This document shows positions 35,526 to 47,300 of a DNA stretch of 64,000 nt, piece by piece. Origin of the DNA: Saccharina japonica (Eukaryota; Sar; Phaeophyceae; Laminariales; Laminariaceae). Every line of letters begins with the position of its first letter. Position 1 is the first letter of the stretch. The DNA lies in the NCBI GenBank assembly GCA_008828725.1, contig MEHQ01002823.1, positions 108,178 to 172,177 of the forward strand. The letters are read 5' to 3'. Both the position numbers and the translations under genes were made by a program. The notes under the pieces were generated by a model, which was given only the letters and a program-made list of their open reading frames with translations, had not been told where the DNA came from and did not search any database.

Positions 35526-38500
35526 ATGGAGGGAACTCCCGATATATTAATAGCTGCCGCCGACACTGCCGCTGCAGCTGCTGCTGCTGGTACCGCTGCT
35601 GCTGTAATCACAATCGACGCAGCAGGGCCTACCACAACGCGTGTCTCGCAAGCTGGGGGCTTGCCTCCCTTTTTTGACCATCTGGTGTGCAGCCAGTGCA
35701 CATTCAACAATTGCCCGAGAGCCGCAGATGGAGCACCCGGACTGCCCGAGCCCTCCGCTTGTGCGGTCTGCCTCAACCCTCTCAAAGGCGCGGCGGATGT
35801 GACCGATTTGCGACCACCATCAGCAACACACCACCCAGATCCCAAGGACCATTGCCAGCCACCCCGGATCAGGGAAAGCCCACCTTCTACCGTCGTCCTA
35901 CCGCCGTCCCCATCGGGAGGAGAGAGCACAGCTCTGAATGGCTCAAGCTTACCCCTCGCGAGGCAATGCCCGCGTTGTACGGTGTTGGTTTTGGACCCTG
36001 GGATAACGAGATGCCCTGTATGTCGCGCACCTTTATCATTGTCCGCCGCCTCAGGCGAGTCGGACGGGCGACCGCAAGAGCAACAGGAGTGCCGTGTCTG
36101 CACGCTACGCAACGACCCCGGGGCTGCGGCATGCAGAGCGTGCGGGACACCACTCTTCGATGATGGCGGGCTTCATGGCTGCTCTGGACTGCAACGATCT
36201 GTGAACGGGGCGGGAAGGCAGGGTGGTAAGGGTGCACGTTGAGAATGGCGACGTATAATATGAGTACGCGTACATACGAGTACGAGCACCGCCGTTCCGT
36301 TTTCTATTTTTTACGTACGCTACTTGGCGAAACATGTTGCTGTTTGAGATGTTCCGTCTTCAAATTACCGGTGCGAGTGCAGTTTAGAATTTGAGGAACC
36401 TACGAGTAGTCCTATTGGATTGGTGGTATTACCTCACGTCACAGGTGGCAGTGTAATTACATTCCAGGTACAGGTGCCGGTATCGTATGTTACTGTGCTC
36501 GTGAGCTTCTCCAACCCCATCTCAACGCACATCTACGGGCACCGCACCAGTTCGCAGCTTTTTTCTCAGCAGTAGCATAGGAGCTCTACTCGTATGTACG
36601 TACGTACATACACACCAGTACATCAGTACATACAAAATATACGAACGCTCCGTGAATAGATAAATGGCTCTTCTCGTATACGAATGTTTGCACACTTAAA
36701 AACACGCCTGTCCAATGCCACTCAACCCAGAAAAGCAAAAAAAAACAAAAACAACAACAACACGCGCCCCTCGTACTGCTGCACGTGCGTACATATTGGC
36801 ACAACGTTAAAAAACGAAACATCGCAGCCGACTGCGGGCATCGCAGCACAGGTATTCCCACCGTAGCGGAGCTAACAGCGCGAACAATCGAAGAAGGAGG
36901 GGACAGCCGAGCCATAACCCCTCACCTCATCCCTCGAATACACGAACGCCTCGCTGACGAGCACAAAACCGACGGTGGTGGAGTTGGGCGGCTGATAGGG
37001 CCAGGACGAGGACGAGGAGGCAGGGGGGGTGGGTTTCCAAGGGTGGCGGGGCGTGGACGGGGAGGGGTAGACTGGTGCGTTACGGGTGGCTCGGGGAAGA
37101 GGGAGCGCGCGGAGTGGAAACTGTGCGAGCCGCGGACGGCGCACTGCACTCAGCGGGGATCTCGCGAGTCTGGGTTCTCGTGCGGGTACCGAAACATTCA
37201 GATTATGTGCTCTGCCCTGATGGAGCGGCCGGAGTACCGAAGGTGGGGCGCGCGGTACGGCTTGCGTTCTAGGAATTGTGGGTGCTGGTTTGCCGTTGCT
37301 GTGTCAAGCCGCGCCCAATGAATACACACCAGTATGTCTGTTCTCGTGGTCTTGCGGAAAATAAAACAATTGTCAAAAGTGGAAGACCGACATTGTTGTT
37401 GTCGGCGTCACCGCCGCGCCAATCGCCTACTATCCGTTTCACGCGTTCTCCAAGGCGGTGCGGGGTGCTTGGAATATGCGCTGCTTTTGGTTCAACCCGC
37501 AGCGCATGCTGTGCCTTACACCGTGCGCTCCGCGTGTACGAGTATTGTGATATCTGGTCGACGGGGTTTGCCAAGGCACACGCGAGAGCCTACCGACGCT
37601 CGGTGGCCGTTGCCGTTCAACGGACAACCATACCCATCGACATTAACTACTGGGATGGTCGTGACGGACCCATCGACGGCATCGCAGCGCTATTCACGTG
37701 TGAAAAAGTTATCATCCAGGAAGGCATAAAGGGTTTCCTTTGCTTGGATGGCTGCAACGACAAACCCCTCGTCACCTCTTACGGTAGCGTGCCTACCCCC
37801 CCCCCCCGATCTCCCCCCTTTCGTGCGTGGCACGCTGTCTACTTTTTGGATCCTTGTTTCCCCCCCCCCCCTTCTTTTTGGACGACGCAGAGTTCTATTC
37901 GGTGGAAGCGGGTGCATTCCGGGGGTTGGGTTGCTGCAGTGTTGGATCGAGCGGGCTTGGGAGGACGGGTACGACCCCGACGGGCGCGAACAGCTCGGCG
38001 GACTGGGAGCTCTCATGGGGAGCGAAATATGGATTGGGGCGACAGAGTGCGCCACGCTTCTCAGGTAGCTTGCTAGAACAAAAATAGCAGTCTAGTCGCT
38101 CTCGTTATCGTAACTAAGTCGTTTGCCTGGGGCACGTATTGTAAGAGTGCAGCATTTGCTTGGTCTTGGGAAGCTTGTTTTTCTTATGGTTTAGCTGCGT
38201 TTATCTATTTTGGGTATCTATTTTGGGAATGGCTGCTTGTCTTGTTGTGTGGTACAGCAACACTACTTACCCAAGTGCTCTGTTTGGTCCCCCACTAGCC
38301 CGGAGCGGTTTTGGTGGAGGCTGGCTAGTTGTTGGAAATGTGTGTCGGGATGGTGTGTGCATAGAGTCTCATAGGCTGTGTCGTTGTGATCAGATATGCA
38401 AAGGTGGCACTAAGTCTGACTATTGTGAAGCACACTAGTACATGATGTTCGAGATAAACATATTTGGAAGAAGGGTGCTTTTATAGCCAAATTGTGGAAA

Positions 38501-40443
38501 TCTCGGCAGGATATACACGCTATGGGCACGTAGATGTATGATAGTCTACGAGCAGTTGTACCGGCCGACTGCCCGGTGTACCACAGCGTTTCCTGTTGCT
38601 CTCTGCGGTAAGTCGTAGCCACCTGTGATATTCCCAACTTTCCGATAAAGGCAAGTTGATTTTTCGAGTGTACAATACATCGAAAGACGAAGAACTACTG
38701 AACTCGTATATAGTCTCGCCTCACATTGTACTTGGCTGAATTAGTTCAAACTGAAATACCGTCCTCATGCGTAGCGACTGCACATCAACTACAGATGGGC
38801 ATTACACTTCATATTCTAGTAGGAGATTCAGCTGATTGACTAGGTTCTTCCGTGGTGGTGATCGTGTTGGTGTAGACCGACGAAACAAAATTCGCCGTGA
38901 AAAACAAAAGTTTAGCTCTGGTCATCTTTCACGATAAACATCTTGGGTGTTGCGAGATGCTCATAACGGCCCCTCTTCAAAGGCTTCCCTCTCAAGCATA
39001 ACCGAACCAGCTGTTGTGTAAACGACCATCCTACACAAACATTTTCTGCAACACCAACACGACTGCTACGTTGACCACTGCTTGCTCTTTGTCCGCGCTC
39101 ACAGGTCGTTTGGGGTGAAAGCGGACGTGGTCGACTTCGAATCGACGGCCCCGGTGGAAGAAGCACCGGTGGCGGACGGCAAGACCTTGCGGAAGGGCGA
39201 CGCACAGACCAAAAGGCGAAAGACACCCGGCTCTCAACGGTCGCCGAGCCAATCCGTCAATAACACGACCTCCCGGGGCCCCACCCAGCAGTCCATTCTA
39301 TCGTTCTTACCGATGTCAACCAATGTACCCGAAGGATGCGCGCCGGCTAAACACGACAGTGGAACTCCCGGAGTCCCCAGTCAAGGAAGCGCTGCAGCGC
39401 ACGATGTCATCGACCTTGAGCCACAAGGGCTCGAGAACGTCGGAGCGCGGCTCGGAGGGGCATTAACTGGTAGCAGCGTCGACGCTAACCGAAAGAGGGC
39501 AGCAGCTTCGGCTAGCGACGGTAACAGCGGCGGTAACGGTGGCGTCGTATCGGAACCGCGGGACATCGAGCCTGCTCGTTCTCCTTCCGGTTCGCCGCCG
39601 GTAGCAGCTACAGCGGGTGAGACCAGCACCGGCCCGCTGCCGACCAACGCAAAGAGAGGAGGACGACAGGTCGAGGCCCAAGACCTCCCCAAAGCGAGCG
39701 GGCGCGGCTACCTCTCGAAGGACGCGGGCAATCGAATGGGACAGGCGCTCACCGAATGGTCGTGGCATTACTTTTGCACCCTCTGGGACGCTGAGGGGTT
39801 GGGCGGGGACGGCGCAGGCGTCGGTTCTCTGCCCTCGGGGCCGAGGGAACCCGTGTCTTTGGCCGGAGCGGAGGTTGGAGAAAATCTAAGGCCTCGCGGG
39901 GAGGAGGATGGCAAGGCGGTGCCCACAGCGGCAGTGCTCTCTGGTGCTGACGCCCCACGAGCTCTCGGGAAGGCCATCACAGACGGTGGGCTGACTGCTG
40001 CTGCTGCTACTGCTGCTGCTAGCGGCGACAGCGGTAGTACAAGAGACAAGAGTGGAAGAGCTGAATGGGGGAGGGAAGGGGGGCAAACGGGTGCCGCCCC
40101 TGATGCAGCGCGGATGCGCCCCCCGCCTCCACTCTTCTTTCAGCACGACGGGCACTCGAGGTCCGTAGTAGGCGTGCTGTGGGTGGGGGGAAGGGGGAAA
40201 CCTGGAAAACAATGTGGAGGGCACGGGTCCAGCAGCGGGGACGGTAGTGCCGGGCAGGTTCGCGACTTCGGAGGTGGCGGAGATGGGGGAAGAAGTAGAA
40301 ATAGTGGAGATGGTGGGGGTGATACGGAGGGGTGTGGGCGCAGGCTACGACCAGGAAGCTTGATAGTCTTCGACCCGTCGCACTCGGGGAGAGAAATTCG
40401 GAGGGCCCTTGACGGCACGCAGAAACCGCGATGGGGCAGGTGA
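35526..40443 (+). CDS. ZUP1: ZUFSP/ZUP1-like C78 peptidase with three zinc fingers and a PIP-box-like motif
   Basis: Exons 35526-36225, 36852-37242, 37891-38064, 39105-40443; phases 1, 2, 2 agree and give 867 residues. C78 peptidases are cysteine proteases of the UFM1/ubiquitin system; the ZUFSP branch cuts K63-linked ubiquitin chains and acts in genome stability. Core motifs: Cys344 in FSCGYRNIQIM; IPGVGLLQCWIERAWEDGYD; IWIGATECATLLRSFGVKAD (exon 3/4 junction); His772 in FFQHDGHSRSVVG; Asp845 in LIVFDPS. The catalytic triad is thus complete. N-terminal zinc fingers: C55-C58/C79-C82 (CSQCTF), C148-C151/C163-C166, C189-C192/C203-C206 (CRVCTLRN); the CTF/CTL residues resemble ubiquitin-binding NZF fingers. 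Residues 483-490 (QQSILSFL) match the PCNA-binding consensus, inside a long disordered insert. A Gly/Arg-rich stretch (about 277-306) precedes the catalytic Cys. The TGA at 40441-40443 overlaps a strong donor (CAG|GTGAGC, 40439/40440), so one more 3' exon is possible. The TTG at 35514 is not needed; ATG at 35526 is chosen. Confidence 0.86.
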
Positions 40444-41750
40444 GCTACGACTCTAGCGCGTCGTGTAGCGGATGCTACTGCATTGGTTATAACATTCCAG
40501 CGGAGGGCATACATGGGGAAAACATATCCTTGCACTTGCGTTTTTACGTGCTGCGCTTTGGTTCTAATAGGCGCGTGTTTGGGTTGTCCTTGGGTTGCGA
40601 AGGGGCCTGTAGACCGACCTCCCCTACCCCCCCCTCTCCCCTCTAGCAGCGATACGTACAGCCTCAGCCGTGCCCAAGCCGCAAACGGCAACCGCAGCAT
40701 GTGTTTGCCGAACGCAGGCTGTAGCATTGACGCGCTTCTGTCAGGTTTGGGCGCGCACACGGCTACTACCATACTACTACTATTAATAGACGTATTTAAA
40801 TCTCGAGATTAAGTCAAAATCTAGGTTTCATCTCGTCAAAACGGGCTTACTGAATTTCAGATCCGGTCTTTGGTACGACTAAACGTAGCATTAACGACCG
40901 AAATAGACGTAGATGAAACCCAAAAATTACTACAGCAAGATTTTGGAAAATACTTATTTAGGTTTCATAAAGTATTGTTCAAGAGAAAAAGTTGTCTTCT
41001 TCCAGCAAGATATCACGGTTTCCGGATCGTTTTCAAGTTGCTACGTAGCGATGCTCGTACATGCGAGTACTCGTATGGGGAGCAGCAGTCACACTTCTAG
41101 TCCCGGCTGGCCCCACCCCAGCCACACCATGGCCATGCCCAGGCCCGTCCTTCCATCGTCAGCTACCTCACCCATGGACAGCTCCAAGTCCAACGAAAAC
41201 TTCCAACGCTTCTCTCGGGATTCCGCAGCGCCCCTGCATCACCGGCTCTCCTATGCATGCTGTCAGCATATTTGTAGCTCTCTATACCCTGCTGCTGCAG
41301 TACCTGGTGCAACCGAGACCGTACCACTCTGCGATGCCGAGCCGAGCTTGGCCAATCTTGCTGCTCGACGTGGAAGCGGCGAGCAACCGCGATGACCCTG
41401 AGCTTACGCGGGCGACGATAAAACAAAGCAAAGCTATTCGTACGTACGTACGAGTACTAAATTGGGAATGCTTTTTCTTCCCTATACTCGTATTTAGAGT
41501 AGAGCAAAGCATTGCCAAGCTTGCCGACCTCGACCATACCAAAAAAAAACTTTCATCACAGGTTCGGCAGAAGTCTGGGGGCACACATGGCAGCCTGTCT
41601 CTGACCAATTTTCAATGAAGTAACGAATTAACGACCTCTATCTCCGCTCTATAAGCCCTTACTAGTTTTATTACGTGTTCATACGCCAACACTTACTATA
41701 TCGAGCATTCTTGGATAAATAAGGACTTACCTCTTATCCTCGAGTTTTAA
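40444..41750. other. Region after the C78 gene: possible extra exon, otherwise no gene
   Basis: If the donor at 40440 is used, an acceptor at 40646 (CCCCTCTAG) is phase-compatible and would add 54 residues to a TAA ending at 40812. The added residues (starting SSDTYSLSRAQAANG) do not resemble the family's usual C-terminus, so I did not include them. From 40813 to 41750 I see no gene. Confidence 0.4.
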
Positions 41751-41753
41751 GTA

Positions 41754-41866
<113 letters not shown>

Positions 41867-41981
41867 GTTTGTGACTTGGTTCAGCTTCAACAATATGGTT
41901 GATAGTGCACGTAAACGCCTTATTACAACTTCAATCCGATAATAACGTTCCCAGGCGGTCGGGGTCAAAGTTCTTGTAAGG

Positions 41982-42006
41982 GGTAGGGTTAGGGTTAGGG
42001 TTAGGG
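41982..42006 (+). repeat. Interstitial telomere-type repeat (TTAGGG)
   Basis: GTAGGG followed by three perfect TTAGGG units, then ATTAAAG. Too short for a telomere, and sequence continues on both sides. TTAGGG is the telomere unit known for brown algae and many other eukaryotes. Confidence 0.85.
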
Positions 42007-43900
42007 ATTAAAGTCAAGTATACTCACCCATTTTTGTCGACTCTTGGCCAAGTCGCAAACAAACGCGGCTCGCTACTGCAGTGGCATCTATAGTCTACAA
42101 TATTAGATAGTGCTGTATTCCCAACGAACGCACCTTGTATAAACTTTGGTTCTCGATGACAAACGCGTTGGGATTGATCTCCGCGGGGCGAACCCTTCCT
42201 CAAACACTACGTACGTTGGCCGAGATCAAGCCGTTTTACACACAAAAAAAAATGACGATGCCAATGGGATTTGAGCCCGCTCATATTATGCTCAAAAGCG
42301 GACGATTTCACCCACCCACATGTAGTCACCACCTTAATCGCTGTGCTCTTCCTATATTGTAAGCTGATTCGTCGTTGCTTCGCACGTTTTCCCCTTCCAC
42401 CGTATTTACCAGCATGTTGAAACGGGGGGAGCATACGCTAAGGCGGCGCCATTTTCAGCTGGTCGCGATTCGACCGGGTTTGGTGGAGCGGGGGCAGGCC
42501 GATGCCTGGAAGAGGATCGTCGCGACAAAGGTCTTTGTGGAATAAACAATAAATCTGAGTGATGCGAGCGCGCGGCGACAAGAAGAGCCAGCTTGCGGTG
42601 CCACCCGTAGCATCATAGTCATGCTACGCGCGTGCTTGTGGAGCATAATGCTTGTGATGCTTCGCGATGACTCGTCTTGCGTGATCAGCCGTTCTCGGAA
42701 TAGACAAGCGCGGTTGGTTGTTGGTGGCGCTGCGTTGTGTCCTTGCGTAACGTAGGTAGGCGTGTGTTGTGGCTTATGTCGGAAGGGTGATGTATGCTAC
42801 AGCCGCAGAAGAGGGGGGGTTGGCCTTGAGAAAGTTGGGGCAAACACGCCTCCCAAGTTGTTATTTTTATATGTATGTTCGTCCACCTTTCGACTCGCAG
42901 TTTAACACCCAGCGCCTTCTTTCCACGGCGAGGCTTTTCTCGTTTATTGCGCCTAAGTGAGATGTTTCTCGCCCTTTTAATGTACGAGTACGTACGTAGT
43001 GGGTTTGTTTTTGCCCTTTTGAGATATTTTTTCTCGTCCTCTGGTGATTTTTTTCTCGTCCTTGTGTGAATTTGTTTCTTGCTTTTGGGTTTTACAGCAG
43101 TAGTAGTTGTCAAGTGCCTTTGTGAAGTTTCTATCGCCCGGCCGGGGTTAGGCTGACGCTTGCTCCGTTCGCTTTTATCCAAGCTCGGGGCGTGTTTTCG
43201 TTTTTTATGCGCCCGTATCGTCGCCATAATTAGGTACTGGTACCTGGTACAGCTTTAGCCTCCGTTGTGTACGAGTATTTACCTTGTGTTAATAGTTTTC
43301 TTCTTCCACGTCTGCAATGCTCCGTGCCTGCCTAATGAAAGGCCCCGGCGCGATCACGATGATCACGTTGTGTACGTGGTCAACAATGCGTTAGCGTATA
43401 TCGACAACTCAGCGGTACCTGAGGAGCACTGCATGCAAGCTACGAGGCACGAGCTACGCGCCACAACAAAATGAGGGCAAACCCCGTGTATTTACCATAT
43501 ATTGCAAGCATAGTGTGCTGTGCTTAAAATATGTTTGGTTGTGGTGCTTGGCCGACCACATATTAATCTATTAGGTACAGGTTTCTCTCGTGGCGTACGT
43601 AGGGCCTCTCGTTTCTTTCGCGCAGCACCTCCTCTCCGTGTGTGCTCTTCTCGTTTTTTATGGTTAGTACAACAGATTTGGGTGAACATGGATTGCTGAC
43701 TCTATCCATCTCTCGATCTAGGTCGGATTTTTCTTTTAGTTTTCCATCCGATGTACCTGGTATTATCTTTGCGCTACAATTTTGCACATACGTACTCGTA
43801 CGTTCCCCAGCTCCCTCCCTTTTGCAATGCACCTATTCCCCAGTTTACTGGGGCTTCAGTAAGAACAACTCCGAAAGTTTCGGTTTATCTGTCTGTCCCA
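42007..43900. other. Intergenic, no gene seen
   Basis: AT-balanced unique-looking sequence with scattered TACGTACGAGTA and ACCTGGTAC motifs. Open frames are short and show no family motif, exon-border pattern or RNA gene. Confidence 0.5.
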
Positions 43901-43904
43901 TTCC

Positions 43905-44340
43905 TACGAGTAAGAGCGTATTCTTAGTTTTTCCTTCGCGGCTAAATTCCAATCTACGAAAGATTCTTGACGCAGATTATTTTCCATGATTCGTGAAGAC
44001 GAATCGTGTCGAAGATCGCGTAAAAGTTCGATTATGAATCTGGAACTTTTCAAAAACAAAAATACCTTTCCCTTCGTAAGAGTTTCCTCTTAGGCTTTCC
44101 GTCGCGAGTAAATCCCAAGCCACGAAAGATTCTCGATCCCGATTTTCGACGCAGATTATCTTCCCTGGTTCGTGAAGACGAATCGCGTCGAAGATCGCGT
44201 AGTTTTTCGATTATGAATCTGGAAGTTTTCAAAAACAAAAATACCCTTTTCCTAAGAGTTTCTTCTTAGGTTTTCCGTCGCGAGTAAATTCCAAGCCAGC
44301 AAAGAGTCTTGACCCCGATTCTTGGAGACGATTCTTGACG
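43905..44340 (+). repeat. Tandem repeat, about 180-bp unit, 2.4 copies
   Basis: Unit: CTTAGTTTTTCC, GCGAGTAAATTCCAAGCC, CGAAAGATTCTTGACGC, AGATTATTTTCC, CGTGAAGACGAATCGCGTCG, AAGATCGCG, TTCGATTATGAATCTGGAA, TTTTCAAAAACAAAAATACC. Copies begin near 43915, 44085 and 44262, the last truncated. Copies differ at many positions, so the array is old. Confidence 0.85.
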
Positions 44341-47300
44341 TATCATACCCCGGCGAGGTTTCGTATGGCGACAGTAAATGGCATTGTTGCGTCGGGGGAC
44401 GGGGTTGCGTACGAGATACTACCGGTACTACTGGTACACTGTACAAAGATGCTACGTATCAAACTCCAAGCAAGGCAGTTATGTGCACATTATGCCCGTG
44501 CGGAAACGGGTACAACATCGATATTTCGTACCTGGATTCCGTTCAGCTTCGAGCCGCGACGGCTCGACACACACGGCGTGCACGCGGGTGGGGTCTTCGG
44601 TTCCTCGCTCGGCGACTTCGGGGGGTCGGGCCCCTGAAGTCTCGGTCGACGGCGATGTATGTCTCGTCGATATAAAATGTTAAACTGGCCTCAAAGAGAA
44701 GGAGCTGGTTGAGAGTTCTCGGTGAGGCGTCGAACACACAAAGAAAGGTACCAGGGGTACGTACGTAGGAGTACAAGTTCCAGGTTTTTACTTCGTGTTT
44801 TTCTAGGTCGCTCAGAGTGAAAACCCCTGCGAGTTGACCCGGAGAAAAAATACAATTGCGCACATGAAAATTGTTATTGTAATGCAGCGCCAGCGATATG
44901 CGTTGCTGTGCTTTTCCCTAGGCTTTCAAGGTTGAATGGAGGCATGGATTTTTCTCTAATTTTTCGTACTTGAAAGTAGGGAAGCGGCCACTACAGGTAC
45001 ACCTGGTCACTTTGAAGCTAAAAACAGGTGGTACACTTTGGATACGAATGAAGCACACATAGTAGCAGCAGCAGCAGCAGCAGCAGCAGCGACGAAAGAG
45101 CATCGAACTTGGGTAACACAACTCGTTTGTTGTCTAAGCCACAGATTTCGGCCCCGACAACCGTGCACTTAACGTGCGTGTACGTATGGCGACCGGGGTG
45201 GTGGTGGTGGTGGTAGTGGTCGGTGTTAGGGTGAAGGGAATAGAGCTCGGCTGGGAACTGCCAAAATCAATCCGAACAGAAACAAGTGGCAGCCAGCCGT
45301 ATTATGTTCACCAGAACGGTTGCCCTCCGCGGTATATCTCTCACCTCGGCCGTTTATTATTTGTTCGCACTGCTGTCTTTGTACCACCTGTGTATCGTTC
45401 TGCGTCTTGTTGGTCATAGACGCACCAGGAATGTCTGATAGCTAAAACTGCCAGTGATCTACGGAGACCGATCCAGGGATTGGAATATTCCCGGGTACGT
45501 AGTACGTAGTTAATGTTGTGCTATGATGGAGTTCCAGGTGGCCTTTTATGGCAGACGAAGTAACTATAATATGTCACTACGACCTTTCCACCGCCTCATG
45601 GCAAACCCGGGCCTACACCCCCTGCTCCTCGTGATCGAGGCAACCCCATACATAAGAGTGATCGAACACGTCTACGATTGGGTCGTCTTGCTATTTGCTA
45701 TTCTTTGCTGGCCCTAAACCGCCATATTACCTCCAAACCACCGGCAGGCGCGCAATTCCGCCCTCTGTGCATCTGAGCAACACGCATACTCTTGTTAAGG
45801 TACAACTCATTCATAAAAGCTTCTTGCAGGCATTCACTTTCACGTGAAACGAACGTTGATCGCGAGAAAAAGCCAGGGAAAAATCTTGCGCCAAGTTCAG
45901 GCGCCAAGCATGCAGTGTAGGATGAATTGCGCTGCTTGCGTGCGGCTTCGCAGCACGATGGTCACAGCCTAGCTGCGCAACACATCGGACCCTGACCATT
46001 CAGTTTGAGTTGCTTCTCCAATAATTATTGCGACCTAAACGGGTTTATTTCCTAGCGACTGCTTGCTGTGTTCCGTTGTACTGCGTCTCTTGGAGGACTC
46101 AACAGCCAATACTCCGGTACACCTCGCCCCCTTGAGGACTCGACAGTCAACACTCCGTCATACAGCACCATACTGCCTCCGAATGAGGATGTGACAGTTA
46201 CCGATACGACACGTTCATATTGGTGCTGGAAGTTCGAGGACGCAAGTCATTTTTTAGGTGACTCACCAAACACAAATAATTGTGTTGAGAAACCTACTTT
46301 GTAGCGCAAGGCGCACCTAAAACAAAAAAAAAAATACCAGGAAGGTGGCAAAAAAGAAAAGAAAAAAAGGTCGTGTCAGGCCTTAACAATCCTTGTGCTC
46401 AAGAACGCACAAGAAAACACCGCTCGACAACCACGCTCCTCTTTGTCCTTGCATGCGCGGTCATAGCTATCAACGGAATAAAGCGCAGCATACAAGGTGT
46501 GTCATGCTCAAATCCCCTTTCCGACACAGGCCACCCTTCTCCTTTCCCGGCCGCATTACGTAACAATTTCAATAAAAGTATCATATTTTCTCTCGGTAGA
46601 CTCGACAAAAATACCAGTAGAAAATGGAAATAACAGAAGTCGTACGAGGTTACGCTGGATCACCAACAACACCACTACCACAAGATTATCTCTACTACCG
46701 GGTGTCCAGCGCTCTCGCTCTCTTTTCGTTCTGATCGAACCTCAAGAAAAAAAAACAGATTACCTCTCCCTTCTTTTCCCCTCTCCCTCCCTCTCCTCTT
46801 TCTTTCCTTCTTTTTTGGTTGCTGATTCTTTCCCTACCTCCGTCACTCTCTTCATCAAATCAGCAACACAAATAACCGTTTTGTCGGGACCTATAATAAC
46901 TGATTCATTCATACCAAGAATACACACCCCACCACTCAAAATAAGGTATCGATTTGAGGGGTGCTATTCACCGCAGGTCTTCTCTCACAGCAAAGCTTCG
47001 GCGTACTGGTAGTAAGCATCCACTCGCCACTCCACCACCCCCCCCTCATCTCCCTCCCCCTCTCCCCCGTCTAAGCCTTGCTCAATAATGCAATCTCCGC
47101 GTGCGCCCCACTGGCGTATAAACGTTGTCCCACTCTTTGGCAGTTACACCAACAACAGCAACAACAACAGGCAGGAAGCAGCACGAACGGCCCAAATCAC
47201 TCGCCTCCAATCCTCCTATCTTCCACAGCCTGGCACTCGCCAAACCTATTACTAGTACACGCGCAAAAATCGCCGCGCTTCGTACGCCTTATTTTCTTAT

